Source: Serpula lacrymans var. lacrymans S7.9 (lineage: Eukaryota > Basidiomycota > Agaricomycetes > Boletales > Serpulaceae). From it: 64,000 nt of DNA. A program made the translations under genes and the position numbers. Shown here in pieces: positions 47,884-57,490 of this stretch (its first letter is position 1; the number at the start of each line of letters is the position of its first letter). The DNA is taken from contig NW_006763291.1 of the NCBI RefSeq assembly GCF_000218685.1, positions 643,789 to 707,788 on the forward strand, in the 5' to 3' direction. Below the pieces are notes generated by a model, which saw only the letters and a program-made list of their open reading frames with translations, searched no databases and had not been told where the DNA came from.

Positions 47884-49474
47884 TTACCCAAGGCCAAAGA
47901 ACCGGCTAAAATATGAAAACCCCGGCAGTGAAACATTAACGTCCTGGGCCTCATTTACGTCATCCGAAGAGACGTTGACATTGACATTGGGAAAACGGGC
48001 ATTGAAGCTACCTGGCGTCGAATATGTGGATGTTCGCGTCCCTCTGACATTATTCCTTGTGTTGGCATTGCTACGATCATACGTGGTATGATTGGAAGAG
48101 TTAATGCTGTGATTGTTGATGTTGACCTGGTTACCCACAACGACGTTATATTGACCACTGAAGACAGTATTGGTACTGTTGGAGAAGAAACCACGTCCAC
48201 CGAAAGTATTCCGGCGCAGAGGAGTGCCACCGCTGTTGCCTCCAGTAGTAGTACTGTAAGTGTAGGTGTTGGAGCGAGGGCTAGCGTTGTTTACAAAGTT
48301 ATTTTCGTCGACATAGCCAATCTTGATTCTGCCATTGTTCGAATGAACATTCAGCTCGTCACTAGTCCATCTTTCCTCGTCCACTGATGACATATCTCCT
48401 ACAAAGTATCGCTGCTCCCTGTGAGAGTGCCCGAGCACTGTGGCGTGTGCGTTTATAGCGGTGGAGAGTGAAAAGTCACCATTAGGTGCTGATGCGAAGA
48501 TGTAACCATGAAAAGAGCGAGGTATATGAAGGGTGATATTTCCATTCTGTGTGCGCGCGTCTACTTGGACGGGTACTCGACCATTAACATTATCCTGATG
48601 GAAAGGGATTGAGGGGTAAAATCATGATGGGTAAATGAGATACTTACGATCCATGTCCGTATAGAGCCGTTCAGCGATTCTAAACTTAGGGTAGCCTGTT
48701 TTGGCTGGGTGTTACTATTCGCCCTAGGGCCCAGTAGCCAGATCTCTGCACTGATGCTTCCATTTTGAGTAGCGAAGCTGAGGTTTTTCCTGTTAGAGCT
48801 TAATTGACCAGGATTGAGGGGAGATTGGGCAGAGGCACGCAGGGTCATGGAGGGATCGATAGTAAAGCATCCGCTGATCGAAGAATTCGCACCGTAACGC
48901 GATAGAAAATTAGTGGGCGTAGACCTAAGCGGTCTCTCATCGTCCAATGTTGTGGAGCTTGAGTTGGAAGTGGAGGTTCCAGTACTGGTCGTGCTACTTC
49001 CTGTGTTACTGACAGTTTCTGAATATGTAGGAGGAGGGTCCATCTATATATTTCGGGTCTTTAGCACGCCTCGAGTTAAACTGTAATGATGGGCCTCATA
49101 CTTCTGCATCCGCTGTGTCCTCCACTGGTGATCTGTGTTGATTTGGACGACGAGGAACCCTCTATAAATTGCGAATGATCAGCATGCCTCTCGTCTAAAG
49201 TGTAATGATGCCGTACTTCTGCATCTGTTGTGTCCACCTCCACTGGTGATCTGTATTGATGAGGAGGATCCGTCTATGAATTGCGAATATTTAGCACGCC
49301 TCGATTTCGAAGTGTAGCGATGGCTCATACCTCTACGTCGTCTGTGTCCTCCTCTACTCGTGACCTGTATCGATTTAGACGAGGAGGAGGGTTTACGTGA
49401 TTAAAAGAACCAGAGCCTTGACCAGAATTGGTTCCTTGCTCATCGGAGTTGACGTCTTCTGGTAATATCATCAT
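47884..49474 (-). CDS. DUF7330-type protein, copy 2, with triplicated N-terminal exon
   Basis: The minus-strand start at 49474 gives MMILPEDVNS, similar to MIIPEGK of copy 1. Exons are 49474-49331, 49273-49217, 49161-49102, 49043-48648 and 48594-47884, all phase 0. The first three end in related peptides (NPPPRLNRYRSRVEEDTDDVE split here as NPPPRLNRYRS and RVEEDTDDVE; DPPHQYRSPVEVDTTDAE; PNQHRSPVEDTADAE). The fourth starts MDPPPTYSETV and leads to the DUF7330 core: PTNFLSRYGANSSISGCFTI, NLSFATQNGSISAEIWLLG, TLSLESLNGSIRTWI, ARTQNGNITLHIPRSF, REQRYFVGDMS and LNVHSNNGRIKIGYVDE. The C-terminal 100 residues are Asn/Ser/Thr-rich and end FFGLG. Function unknown. The ATG at 49043 could also be used if the upstream exons are skipped. 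Confidence 0.82.
49044..49393 (-). repeat. Three tandem exon-plus-intron units
   Basis: Units of about 120, 112 and 118 bp (49393-49274, 49273-49162, 49161-49044 read on the minus strand). Each holds an exon part of 57-63 nt and an intron of 55-58 nt with its own GT and AG. Exon and intron halves are both similar between units (for example the intron motif attcgcaattNatag), so the whole unit, not only the coding part, was duplicated. Confidence 0.85.
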
Positions 49475-50184
49475 GGCTGGCTTAGTAGGTTTAGAGAACG
49501 TAGGATTTAATACAGTATCGAAAAGACTGAGCGCCTTTTATTGCCTTGTGGATGTACAGGACCACAGGACTTCCGAGCGGCAAAGCGTGGACACGACTGT
49601 GACTCGTGGCCACATCTTCCCAAACCAGAGTGGAGAGGCGAGCGTTGTTTCGAAATGCACCATTCGCGGAGTCTAATTCTGAGTAACTACAAAGGTATGG
49701 ACCATCTTTCTTCAATCAAACAACATTGAGACAATGGGCCAGTCTTTGCTTTCTAACGCGGCTGAAAAGCAAGCAAGGTTTCACATGCACAGGTATCCTA
49801 GCTTTCACAGACTATGAATTCACTCTTGTGTGCCAACACAGTGATCAACCTATCCCAAGCCTCGTACTTGAATGCGTAGAATGTGCAGTCAATTCAACAC
49901 ATCTAATTACACTTCTCTGGGCTTTAGCAAGCACAATTCGTTGTTATGATTTTGTGCGAATGGAATCAAAACCTTAAGCCTGCGAATTCGAATAAAGCGG
50001 TGATAAGAAAGTATTCAGTAATATCAATGCTAAAGTACGAGCGTCAATACTGTTCAAATTGGTATGGGAAATAGCGCTTGGATAACGGGCACGTGTGCTC
50101 AACTTGAACAAAGAGTCTGGGAGGACGACTCGCTATAAAGCCACTCAAGCTATCGAGTCCACTTACCCCCTAAGCTCAATCTAG
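49475..50184. other. Divergent intergenic region
   Basis: Shared upstream region of DUF7330 copy 2 and the RBR ligase gene. An 83-codon plus-strand frame at 49726-49977 has no support. Confidence 0.45.
50134..50139 (+). promoter_or_regulatory. TATA-like element before the RBR ligase gene
   Basis: The hexamer tataaa lies 46 bases before the start codon at 50185. The distance would leave a very short leader, so it is a candidate only. Confidence 0.35.
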
Positions 50185-52166
50185 ATGTCCACTCAAACCA
50201 GACCCATTCAGCCCAGCCAGCTTCAGACCATTCCTGAACGCTTTAATCAGCTACATGGTGCGGCAAATGCAGACAACTACGAGACCGTTTTGGCTCAGCT
50301 TATCGGACAGCTCTCGTTGGACGACATTCAGGGCCTAGAAAGAATTCAAAGAGAAAGGGAAAGGTCACGGACGCAGCTGACAGATCGCGAAATAGCCTAC
50401 GGCTTGTTTCTAGAGAATGCGAGAGAAGTTATTACTTTCAACAACGATCGCGCAATCGCTCAAAGGCTGTTTAACGAACAACAAAACAATGCAAGGGTCA
50501 ATATTCAGTACGTTGTCAAATGCCCAAAGGCCATAATTTGCATGGAAGTTTGATTGGGGTATATGTTTTTGCTAGGCCAGCGAATGCTACCAGAGCCAGG
50601 GCCGCAGAACCGCCGCAAAACTTGAACAACGTGCATAACAGGCAACCTATAACAGGCAACTTGAACGCTCATGGACGCCCCAGGTATGTGCATGGTTGCG
50701 ACACCATATTATTGTCCTCAAGACATACTGTAGTACAACTCCTCGGAGGGACACTCAGAGCTGGGGCGACTGGTTCTCATCTTGGGCACAGTGGATCTTT
50801 ACAGATCCCCAATCACCTTCCAAGCCATCTGCCAGTGCTTCAACGACTCCTGCGCACATACCCTCCAATCGGTACGTTTGGACTCAGACTACAGCATATA
50901 CCAAATTCTGATGGATAGCACAGTGCAACAGGACATACCTGTGTCATTTGTCAGGACGCCATCCATGGCTCTGAAATACGTGCACCTTGTGGCCATTACT
51001 ACGATATTGCGTGCATAACCAGCCTGTTCGAATCGGCCACCCGTGACGAAAGTTTGTTTCCCCCGCGCTGCTGCAGGCAAAATATATCGCTTGCAATGGT
51101 ACAACATCACCTAAGCGCAACTCTGTTGCGCACCTTCCAAGAAAAGATCGTAGAATTCGGAGCTCTGAAGCGTGTCTACTGCGCTGCCCCTGCATGCAGT
51201 CACTTCTTGGGCCCACTTCATGAGGGCTTCGGAGGAAAGACGTACACGTGCAAGGCTCCCGGGTGCACCATGGTTACCTGCGGGAAATGCAGAGGCAAAT
51301 ATGACGGTTGGCTACACTCCTGCCAGCCTGATCAGACCACCGAACAAGTCCTCACACTCAGCAAGAGGCAAGGCTGGGCACAATGTCCAGGTTGTGCACA
51401 AATGATTGAGCTTAACATGGGGTGCTTCCATATGACTTGTCGATGCAGGACAGAATTCTGCTATGTGTGCACAGCCAGATGGAAATCGTGCAGATGTCCG
51501 CAGTGGGATGAGACCAGGTTACTCGCTGCCGCAGAACGCCGTGTTGATATTCAGCTTGGTCAAGCTCCTCGTGCTGCTGCACAGAGGCAACAGCCACAAG
51601 CTCTCCCAGTAAACCAATATGCTGATCAATTACGTCGTGCTAATGTTCAGGTTGGTCAAGCCCCTCGTACTGCTGCACAGAGGCAACAACCACAACCTCT
51701 CCCAGCAAATCAACATGGTGATCAATTACGTGCCCGTTTGGAAACCCTTCGCACTCTGCCAGTAGCACATCCACGAGCAGTGCCGGCACGAGTAGAGGTT
51801 CGCGCTCCTGTAGCAGCACCTGTCAATGCAAGGCCACATACTGCTGCCCCTGGAGCCGCAACTCGCACAGTTCGTCGAACATCGGGTCTGCAAACTCAGA
51901 CTGATCCTTGGGAGGCTTACAGGCAAGAATTGGTACGAGAAGCCATGGATGATCTGAGGGAGAACCACGAATGTGCGCATACAAGATGGACATATCGTCG
52001 CGGGGGTGGACGATGCGAAAATTGTAACGTGCATTTGCCTCACTATCTTTTCGTAAGTGGTTGGTATCATCAGGACTCATTAATTCTGATGGATTTTCTC
52101 TCGGTATAGCGCTGCCGTGGCTGCCAAATGATGTCATGCAATCGATGCCGGCGCAATCGCCTTTGA
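50185..52166 (+). CDS. RBR-type E3 ubiquitin ligase (RING-IBR-RING2)
   Basis: Start MSTQTRPIQPS at 50185. The N-terminal ~110 residues are helical (LDDIQGLERIQRERER). RING1 follows short exons and begins TCVICQDAIHGSEIRAPCGH, with YYDIACI and FPPRCCRQ. The IBR is YCAAPACSHFLG ... YTCKAPGCTMVTCGKCRGKY, and RING2 is AQCPGCAQMIELNMGCFHMT then CRTEFCYVCTARWKSC. The Cys after GCFHMTC-R region (HMTCRC) supplies the catalytic thioester position. After a Gln/Ala/Pro-rich linker with a 32-residue tandem repeat, a further Cys-rich tail (RCENCNVHLPHYLF, then after an intron FRCRGCQMMSCNRC) ends at 52166. The family forms a ubiquitin thioester and then transfers it to substrate. The tail is typical of fungal RBRs. 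All zinc ligands seem present. Confidence 0.93.
51549..51740 (+). repeat. Two tandem 96-bp copies in the RBR gene linker
   Basis: Period 96 bp, encoding 32 residues: GQAPRAAAQRQQPQALPVNQ then GQAPRTAAQRQQPQPLPANQ at the same place in the unit. The reading frame is kept. The copies differ by a few codons only, so the duplication is fairly recent. Confidence 0.9.
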
Positions 52167-52657
52167 AGAGATACTGTGACATAAAAGTCTGAAACAATAC
52201 AATAAGGGAACAACATCGATCAGACTTTTTTTTTCTTGGGAGATTTTGAGTGTGAATTGGCATACTTATGTCAATCTCAAATCCAGGATTGTCATGGAGC
52301 GTTCGATGTTCATCAAGCATTTGTCCTCATGTACACACCACGTTGAAATGTGCTATGGATTTCTGCAATTCAACGTGTGATAGAGTTAGTCTATTCAGCG
52401 ATCCTCATGTACGCACCATAGTGACATTTGTATTTCAAGCTGCTGCAAGTTAACAAGGTGACATGGCTCTGCATAAACGACTTCGTCCGGAACTGGAGAT
52501 CACGTTTGCATCTTAGGTACGCAAAAGCAGAGACCTTGGAAATCATAGGCATAAGTGCCATAATGCATGTGCGGGTCGAATCACATAATAAGACCTAGAA
52601 GGAATACATGACAAGATCGCAGGTAAATTTTAGCCTCTCTTCCACATGTACCCACAA
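52167..52657. other. Convergent intergenic region
   Basis: Between the RBR stop and the eL20 stop. The long minus-strand frame at 51823-52320 is mostly antisense to the RBR gene and is not a gene. Confidence 0.5.
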
Positions 52658-53352
52658 TCAGAAGGTAGCAGGGCGGTTGGCGATGAAGGTCGAGGTAATC
52701 TTCGGCACACGATGAGGCAGGGGGAACTTGAGTCTGGGGACAAGGAGCTGCTTGATGTATGGTCGGCGGACATCTTCCGATTTTTCGATCTCAACAACAC
52801 GAAGGATCTGTCAAACAAGATAGCTGAGTTAAGGTCGTCAGCGAAAGATGAGATAGGCCTACGTGAATGGAGCGGAAACGAGCACGATGCCTAGCTGCCA
52901 TGTCCTGGTAGAGACTCTTCACGGCATCAGCACGCGAGAGCTCACGGAACTCCTTGTACATGTTGTGCGTTCCCGAACGGGAATCGTAACGGAGCCAGAT
53001 ACCGAAGTTCTTGATCTTCAAGGGCTTCTTCTCGTGAATCTATGAATACAGGTCATGCGACCATTAGCAATCCCGTTCCGCCTGCCTCTTGAATGGCTGC
53101 AAGGGATACACACAACGTTAACACCAATGATTTCACCATTGGCTTTCTTAACTTTCTTCAATTGTCTGAAAACGCGTTCCTTAGGAAACAGCTTGTTTAC
53201 GAATGCACTGATACTAACCTCAGGAAGTACCAAAACCTCGACTTCGCGACGACTTCATTGGGTGCAAAGATGCGCATGCGATAGATCTTGGGAGTGGGGT
53301 CCGACTCCGTGGGCAAATGGCGCCCGACAACCTGGTATTCTTGAAGACCCAT
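52658..53352 (-). CDS. RPL20: 60S ribosomal protein eL20 (L18a family)
   Basis: Minus-strand exons 53352-53219, 53165-53117, 53039-52863 and 52807-52658 encode about 170 residues, the usual length. The start [16 protein letters not shown], then [86 protein letters not shown] and [20 protein letters not shown] follow the family closely to the end IANRPATF. It is a structural protein of the large cytosolic ribosomal subunit. Just upstream of the ATG is a good acceptor (ccacag), and a donor (gtgggt) lies near 53490, so a 5' leader intron is likely, as in many fungal ribosomal protein genes. Confidence 0.97.
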
Positions 53353-53788
53353 CTGTGGACGGACGCATCGAATTAGTATACACACACCCATAACATCAAG
53401 ATAACATCCATCATGAAAATCCACGCCATCGCCATGAACAATACTCTTATACGTGACTAACGCCAATACAACTATAACAGACACCCACCTTATTTTGTTA
53501 AACTTGATCTTGAGGTGTTGACGTGGTCGACGGTGTGATGAGCCTACCCTGTGGATTTTTGGGTGTATGTTTGGTAGTGTTGTGGCACGCCAAAGGAATA
53601 ATCGGAGTTTCAAATCAAGAGATCGGGCTACCGCGTAACGTTGCTCAGGATCCTGGATCCTGGTCTAACTACATATATTCATACATGCAACAGAAATACA
53701 GGCGCGATAAAGTACAACGGATGCTCGCAATCAACTTGAATGCGAAGGGCCGATGGGTAAAGTATTAGCTCTATGAGACAGACGGTCA
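53353..53788. other. eL20 promoter and leader; 3' end of CSN5
   Basis: Probably includes a 5' leader intron of eL20 (about 53353-53490). No other coding signal. Confidence 0.5.
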
Positions 53789-55274
53789 TCACCCTATGGA
53801 CATGCTCGTATCAACTACTTCCGATACCTGTTGCAGCCCTTTGTGCTCCTGACCAGGGCGTACCGAGAAAATGACATCTTTCAACACTTGAGCGATGAGC
53901 CCATGTTGAGCTTCGATGGCGATCTTCGTGCTATCACGAAAAAAATGGTCAATAAGCAGACACCTAGAAGAAGAACGTGACCTCACCTATCTTTGACACT
54001 TTTGGCGAGCTGATTGTCCTCTTTTTTCTTTTCGTCCTTCTAAATCAGTGTAACTTTAGTTGGGAAAACTGATGCAGCACGTGTAAGATACCGACCTTGG
54101 GAGCAGACGGAGATTTATCATCTTTCTCTTTCAAAGAAGGCATCACTGGTCGCGTGCTTCCTACCACGGCTTGTGCTTTGGCTAGTTTTTGGGCAAGATC
54201 GGAAAGCTGCGAGACAGCATAGGCTCGGTTCTGTTGAAATGTGGTATAAGATCAGCATGTTTTAGAAAGAACCGTTGATAATCTGACCGATATAAGTGGG
54301 CTCTGGCTCAAAGTATTGATCCAATACTTATTCCACAGTAGTCCGAGAAGTTCTGTGTCCAAGCTTGATTTGAAGATCTCTACATCTAACGAGTAGTATT
54401 GATTGGCGTGTACACCGAAATCTTCGATTTTATTAAGAGGGATGGATTGGTACTCAGAAGATGATACGTTGGGTGGTGTGTAGTTCTTTGGATATGTGCG
54501 GAAGGCACCGATATCCACCTTACCAGCCGAGATGGTTCGATTTGGATCAATCTAGGTGACAAAGTCAACGTAAAGAACGATGAGCAGGAAAGGAGTGAAC
54601 ATACAACCACAGCCACAAATGGATCGGTAAATTGTTGGTTATTCATTTGGGTGTCTACGTCTATGCCTGACAACCAACATCCATACCCCGGATGGGAGTG
54701 GTACCACCCAATCGCGTTCTCCAGTCTGCGCACCTACGTGTCTTTCAGTCGAAATCCATGCACTTCACGTGGGAATACCCACCGATTTACTTTGTTCTAT
54801 GTATGTGACCATGTATTCGTTAGCCTCGTTCGCTGCGTTGACTCGTGTCTCGGTTCCTTGTACCGGCAGGGCGAAAGAGTCCATAATAACTAAGGAGTTC
54901 CCCATAACTTTTCCCTGCATCAAGCCCATTATCTCATGCGGAACCCCTGATCGTGCGTGTATAACCTTTGAAAGTCTATAAGTCATTGGGGTCGCAAAAT
55001 TAATCAGATCCTTGGGGGCTGTACCATCTTTATCAAAGCCACAGCTGATATCTTGCATGACTTGAAGTAGTGGGGGCTGCAAAATACAGAATTAACTCGA
55101 TCAGATAATCTAATTCGTTAAGCATCGCTGGAGTACCAACTCTTTGCTCCAAGGTGACTCACGATTGAGTTGTTTGTCGGCTGCAACATCGAAGGCGTAT
55201 ATCTCGTCTTGGGTCGAAACGTCGAAGATGTCGTTGGCAAGAGAAAATGTCTGGAAAGCTGTGCTCGTTGACAT
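53789..55274 (-). CDS. CSN5: COP9 signalosome subunit 5 (JAMM deneddylase)
   Basis: The start at 55274 on the minus strand gives [19 protein letters not shown], then [15 protein letters not shown] and [17 protein letters not shown]. The next exon continues [20 protein letters not shown] (catalytic Glu in HEIMG). The JAMM metal site follows in [20 protein letters not shown], with both His and the Asp in place. Later parts include [53 protein letters not shown] and a C-terminus ending DTSMSIG. The protein is the zinc protease of the COP9 signalosome that removes Nedd8 from cullins and so controls SCF ligases; in fungi it affects development and light responses. All residues for activity are present. 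The first intron donor after SKE is not certain. Confidence 0.96.
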
Positions 55275-55471
55275 GATCGATGCAAGCTCGTTAAGGGATA
55301 ACGTGAATTGCCTTAGAATCTGAGAGCTATCAGGTCAGTTTGACAGAACCGTAAGCAGAGTTCACCTCGAGCAGGAACGCAGTGAATAATGAAGATTAAT
55401 GAAACTTAATGAAGACTTGGAGAATCTACGTAATCAGTAATATCACGTGAACACGGTACATACTACTAATA

Positions 55472-55975
55472 CTAGGCTCGTCCCCAGCCAGATTACTGAG
55501 CTTAATTTCGGTTATTAGCCGAAATTGCCTTCGGTGAACGGCTGGCACCACTCGTCTCCATTTTGTAAGGACGCAAAAATCCTCACCAAAGATGAGGTGG
55601 GGACTTCTTCGTAGGGACTCGAAAGCCATAAAAAATATGTCCCCAAGTTAGTATACAAAAAAGCAATTTTGTAACTAGTAGAACACATTATGTATAGAAA
55701 ACTTTTGGTTTTTTCTTACCAGTGAACTGCGCCAAAAAATGGTGGTGAGCGACGACAACCTCAAAATTTTCAAAAAAAAAAGCCTATTAACAAAAAGTGA
55801 TCTACTGGTTCCAAAAATGCTTTTTGTAGACCAAGTTTTTCACCATTTTTGACTTCCGACTCCCTACGACGAAGTCCCCACCTCATCTTTGGTGAGGAAT
55901 TCGTCCTCCTCACAAAACAGTGACGAGTGATCCCAGCCTACGCGAGCTAGCCGAGCAGGTTGGGGACGAGCCTAG
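55472..55975. mobile_element. 504-bp foldback/MITE-like element with long terminal inverted repeats
   Basis: The left end begins ctaggctcgtcccca and the right end is its reverse complement (tggggacgagcctag). The inverted similarity extends inward: cctcaccaaagatgaggtgg followed by ggacttcttcgtaggga on the left, and the inverted cctcatctttggtgagg with ggacttcgtcgtaggga on the right, so each arm is about 140 bp with gaps. The AT-rich centre has no frame worth calling. The element is flanked by CTA/TAG, which suits a TA target-site duplication. It is a non-autonomous DNA transposon by structure; the superfamily is not settled. Confidence 0.82.
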
Positions 55976-56339
55976 AAATTTACAAATAGGTCAGTGACTG
56001 TGCGAAACAACTTGACATATCCACGATAACTTATGCTTATGCTACACTATCGAATACCTAAGAACGATATAGTCCCTTAGACTCTTGTGCGTTGGTTTAC
56101 GTCGAGAAATCATGGAATAGGTTGGAATAAACAAGCCACAAGTCATTAGTTTGTGACTTGGTGCGGGGTCCGTTTAAATTTCTAGTTTATCACCGATTAC
56201 TGAACAACACCCATTGTAATCCATCGTAAATGGTGCTGAGACCCCAGTCAGTTTTCCGTACGCGTTGAAGTCGCTGAATTCTCACAATCGCTACCATTCT
56301 CTAATCAGCACAAGGCACCAGCCAATAACCAAAGCCAAA
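55976..56339. other. Intergenic between the MITE and the OXLD1-like gene
   Basis: AT-rich 3' flank with no coding signal. The CSN5 promoter lies to the left of the element (55275-55471). Confidence 0.5.
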
Positions 56340-57016
56340 CTAACCCCCAGCTTCATCTTTCACGCGGCGCTCTTGCTTCTCTTTCAATGCTCGTTCCATT
56401 TCCTCGAATGCACTCAAAACAACATCCTTTCGTTTCTCAGCCGTAATCCCTTGTGAAGACTTACGGATATCTGGAGGCCACTCGGACTCGGGTATGTGTG
56501 ACGAGGAGAGTAACACGCGTAGAGAGTTGATGGACTCATCGTAAGCGGTCAAAGAATCTTGGTATAGGTCATAGACACATATCGCGCAGCCTGACATACA
56601 GCATTCTAAATCATACAATGTGTAATCACTGCACAAAATACGAATGAAAAGAAGCACCAACCATCTTCCGCAGGAGGTTTGGGCTGTTCAGGCAACGCAA
56701 ACCCTCTGAATGTCCGAGTGAGGTTCTTGAGTCCGCTTGATCCAACATACTGCGACGCGCTATGTGCAACGTCTGGGACCTGAGATAGCTCTGCTACTTT
56801 TCTCGTGAAAGCACCTTTCCCTCGAAGAGTGTTTTCAAGCCTCCGGAAACGCTCTGATAAATTCTGTCCACCTCTGCCTGGTCGCTTCCACCGCTCTTTA
56901 GTAATGGTTTTGGGGTGCGAGCGATAATGACGTGCAAAATGAGAGTGAGCTTTAAGTTGCGGACGAGGAAAGGTTGGAATACGGCTCAGTAAAATACAGT
57001 CGAGTGAAGGTTGCAT
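56340..57016 (-). CDS. OXLD1-type protein (oxidoreductase-like domain), probably mitochondrial
   Basis: Two minus-strand exons (57016-56662, 56605-56340) with a 56-nt intron encode about 206 residues. The ATG at 57016 opens a basic, Ser/Arg-rich N-terminus (SRIPTFPRPQLK, HFARHYRSHPKT) that looks like a mitochondrial presequence. The oxidoreductase-like N-terminal domain (PF09791) is spread over the splice: PEQPKPPAEDE then CCMSGCAICVYDLYQDSL, followed by AYDESINSLRVLLSS. The Cys-Cys-x2-Gly-Cys-x2-Cys core is intact. The rest is a charged helix (FEEMERALKEKQERRVKDEA). Members are small proteins of mitochondria or unknown location; the biochemical role is not established. The longer frame starts upstream without an ATG, so 57016 is the best start. 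Confidence 0.85.
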
Positions 57017-57490
57017 ACATGCTCTAAGGCCAATTGCGCCAAGATCTTTCAAAGTGAAGCTTAGTACGCATCGGACTCAGAGCTGAGCAGGAGTTTTCTG
57101 GGTCCTTGCTGACCAAGCAGATAGGCAAGCCCGCTGGCACCACCTCTTAACTTGGAGTCCTCTGAATCCACTCAGACTGAATTGCGGTCTACCAACAGTC
57201 CAATAATAATCAAGTCCAACAATACTCCATGACTTCACCTGAGATATCCTAGAGGAATGGCACATATTAGTCTTTGCATATTATCAAGGTCGGGCCGCAT
57301 TTCAATGTATTAACGTGCAGAACTCTTTATGCGCCAACGGTCCGCTCGGACTACATCTCGTCATTACCATGTACCACGAGCACGACCACGGGACTACCAT
57401 GCCCAGCAAGACGGAGGGCGGGAAACCCATCCAGGAATCTTATAAAATGACTATATCCGTAACCCCTGCGGAAAACTTGCTCACATCATC
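57017..57490. other. Divergent intergenic region
   Basis: Promoters of the OXLD1-like gene (minus) and the carboxylesterase (plus). A tataaa lies near 57440, about 50 bases before the esterase ATG. No gene seen. Confidence 0.5.

Noticed and set aside
51823..52320. 165-codon minus-strand frame at the end of the RBR gene
   Set aside because: Antisense to the RBR linker and Cys-rich tail, with no start context or family similarity.
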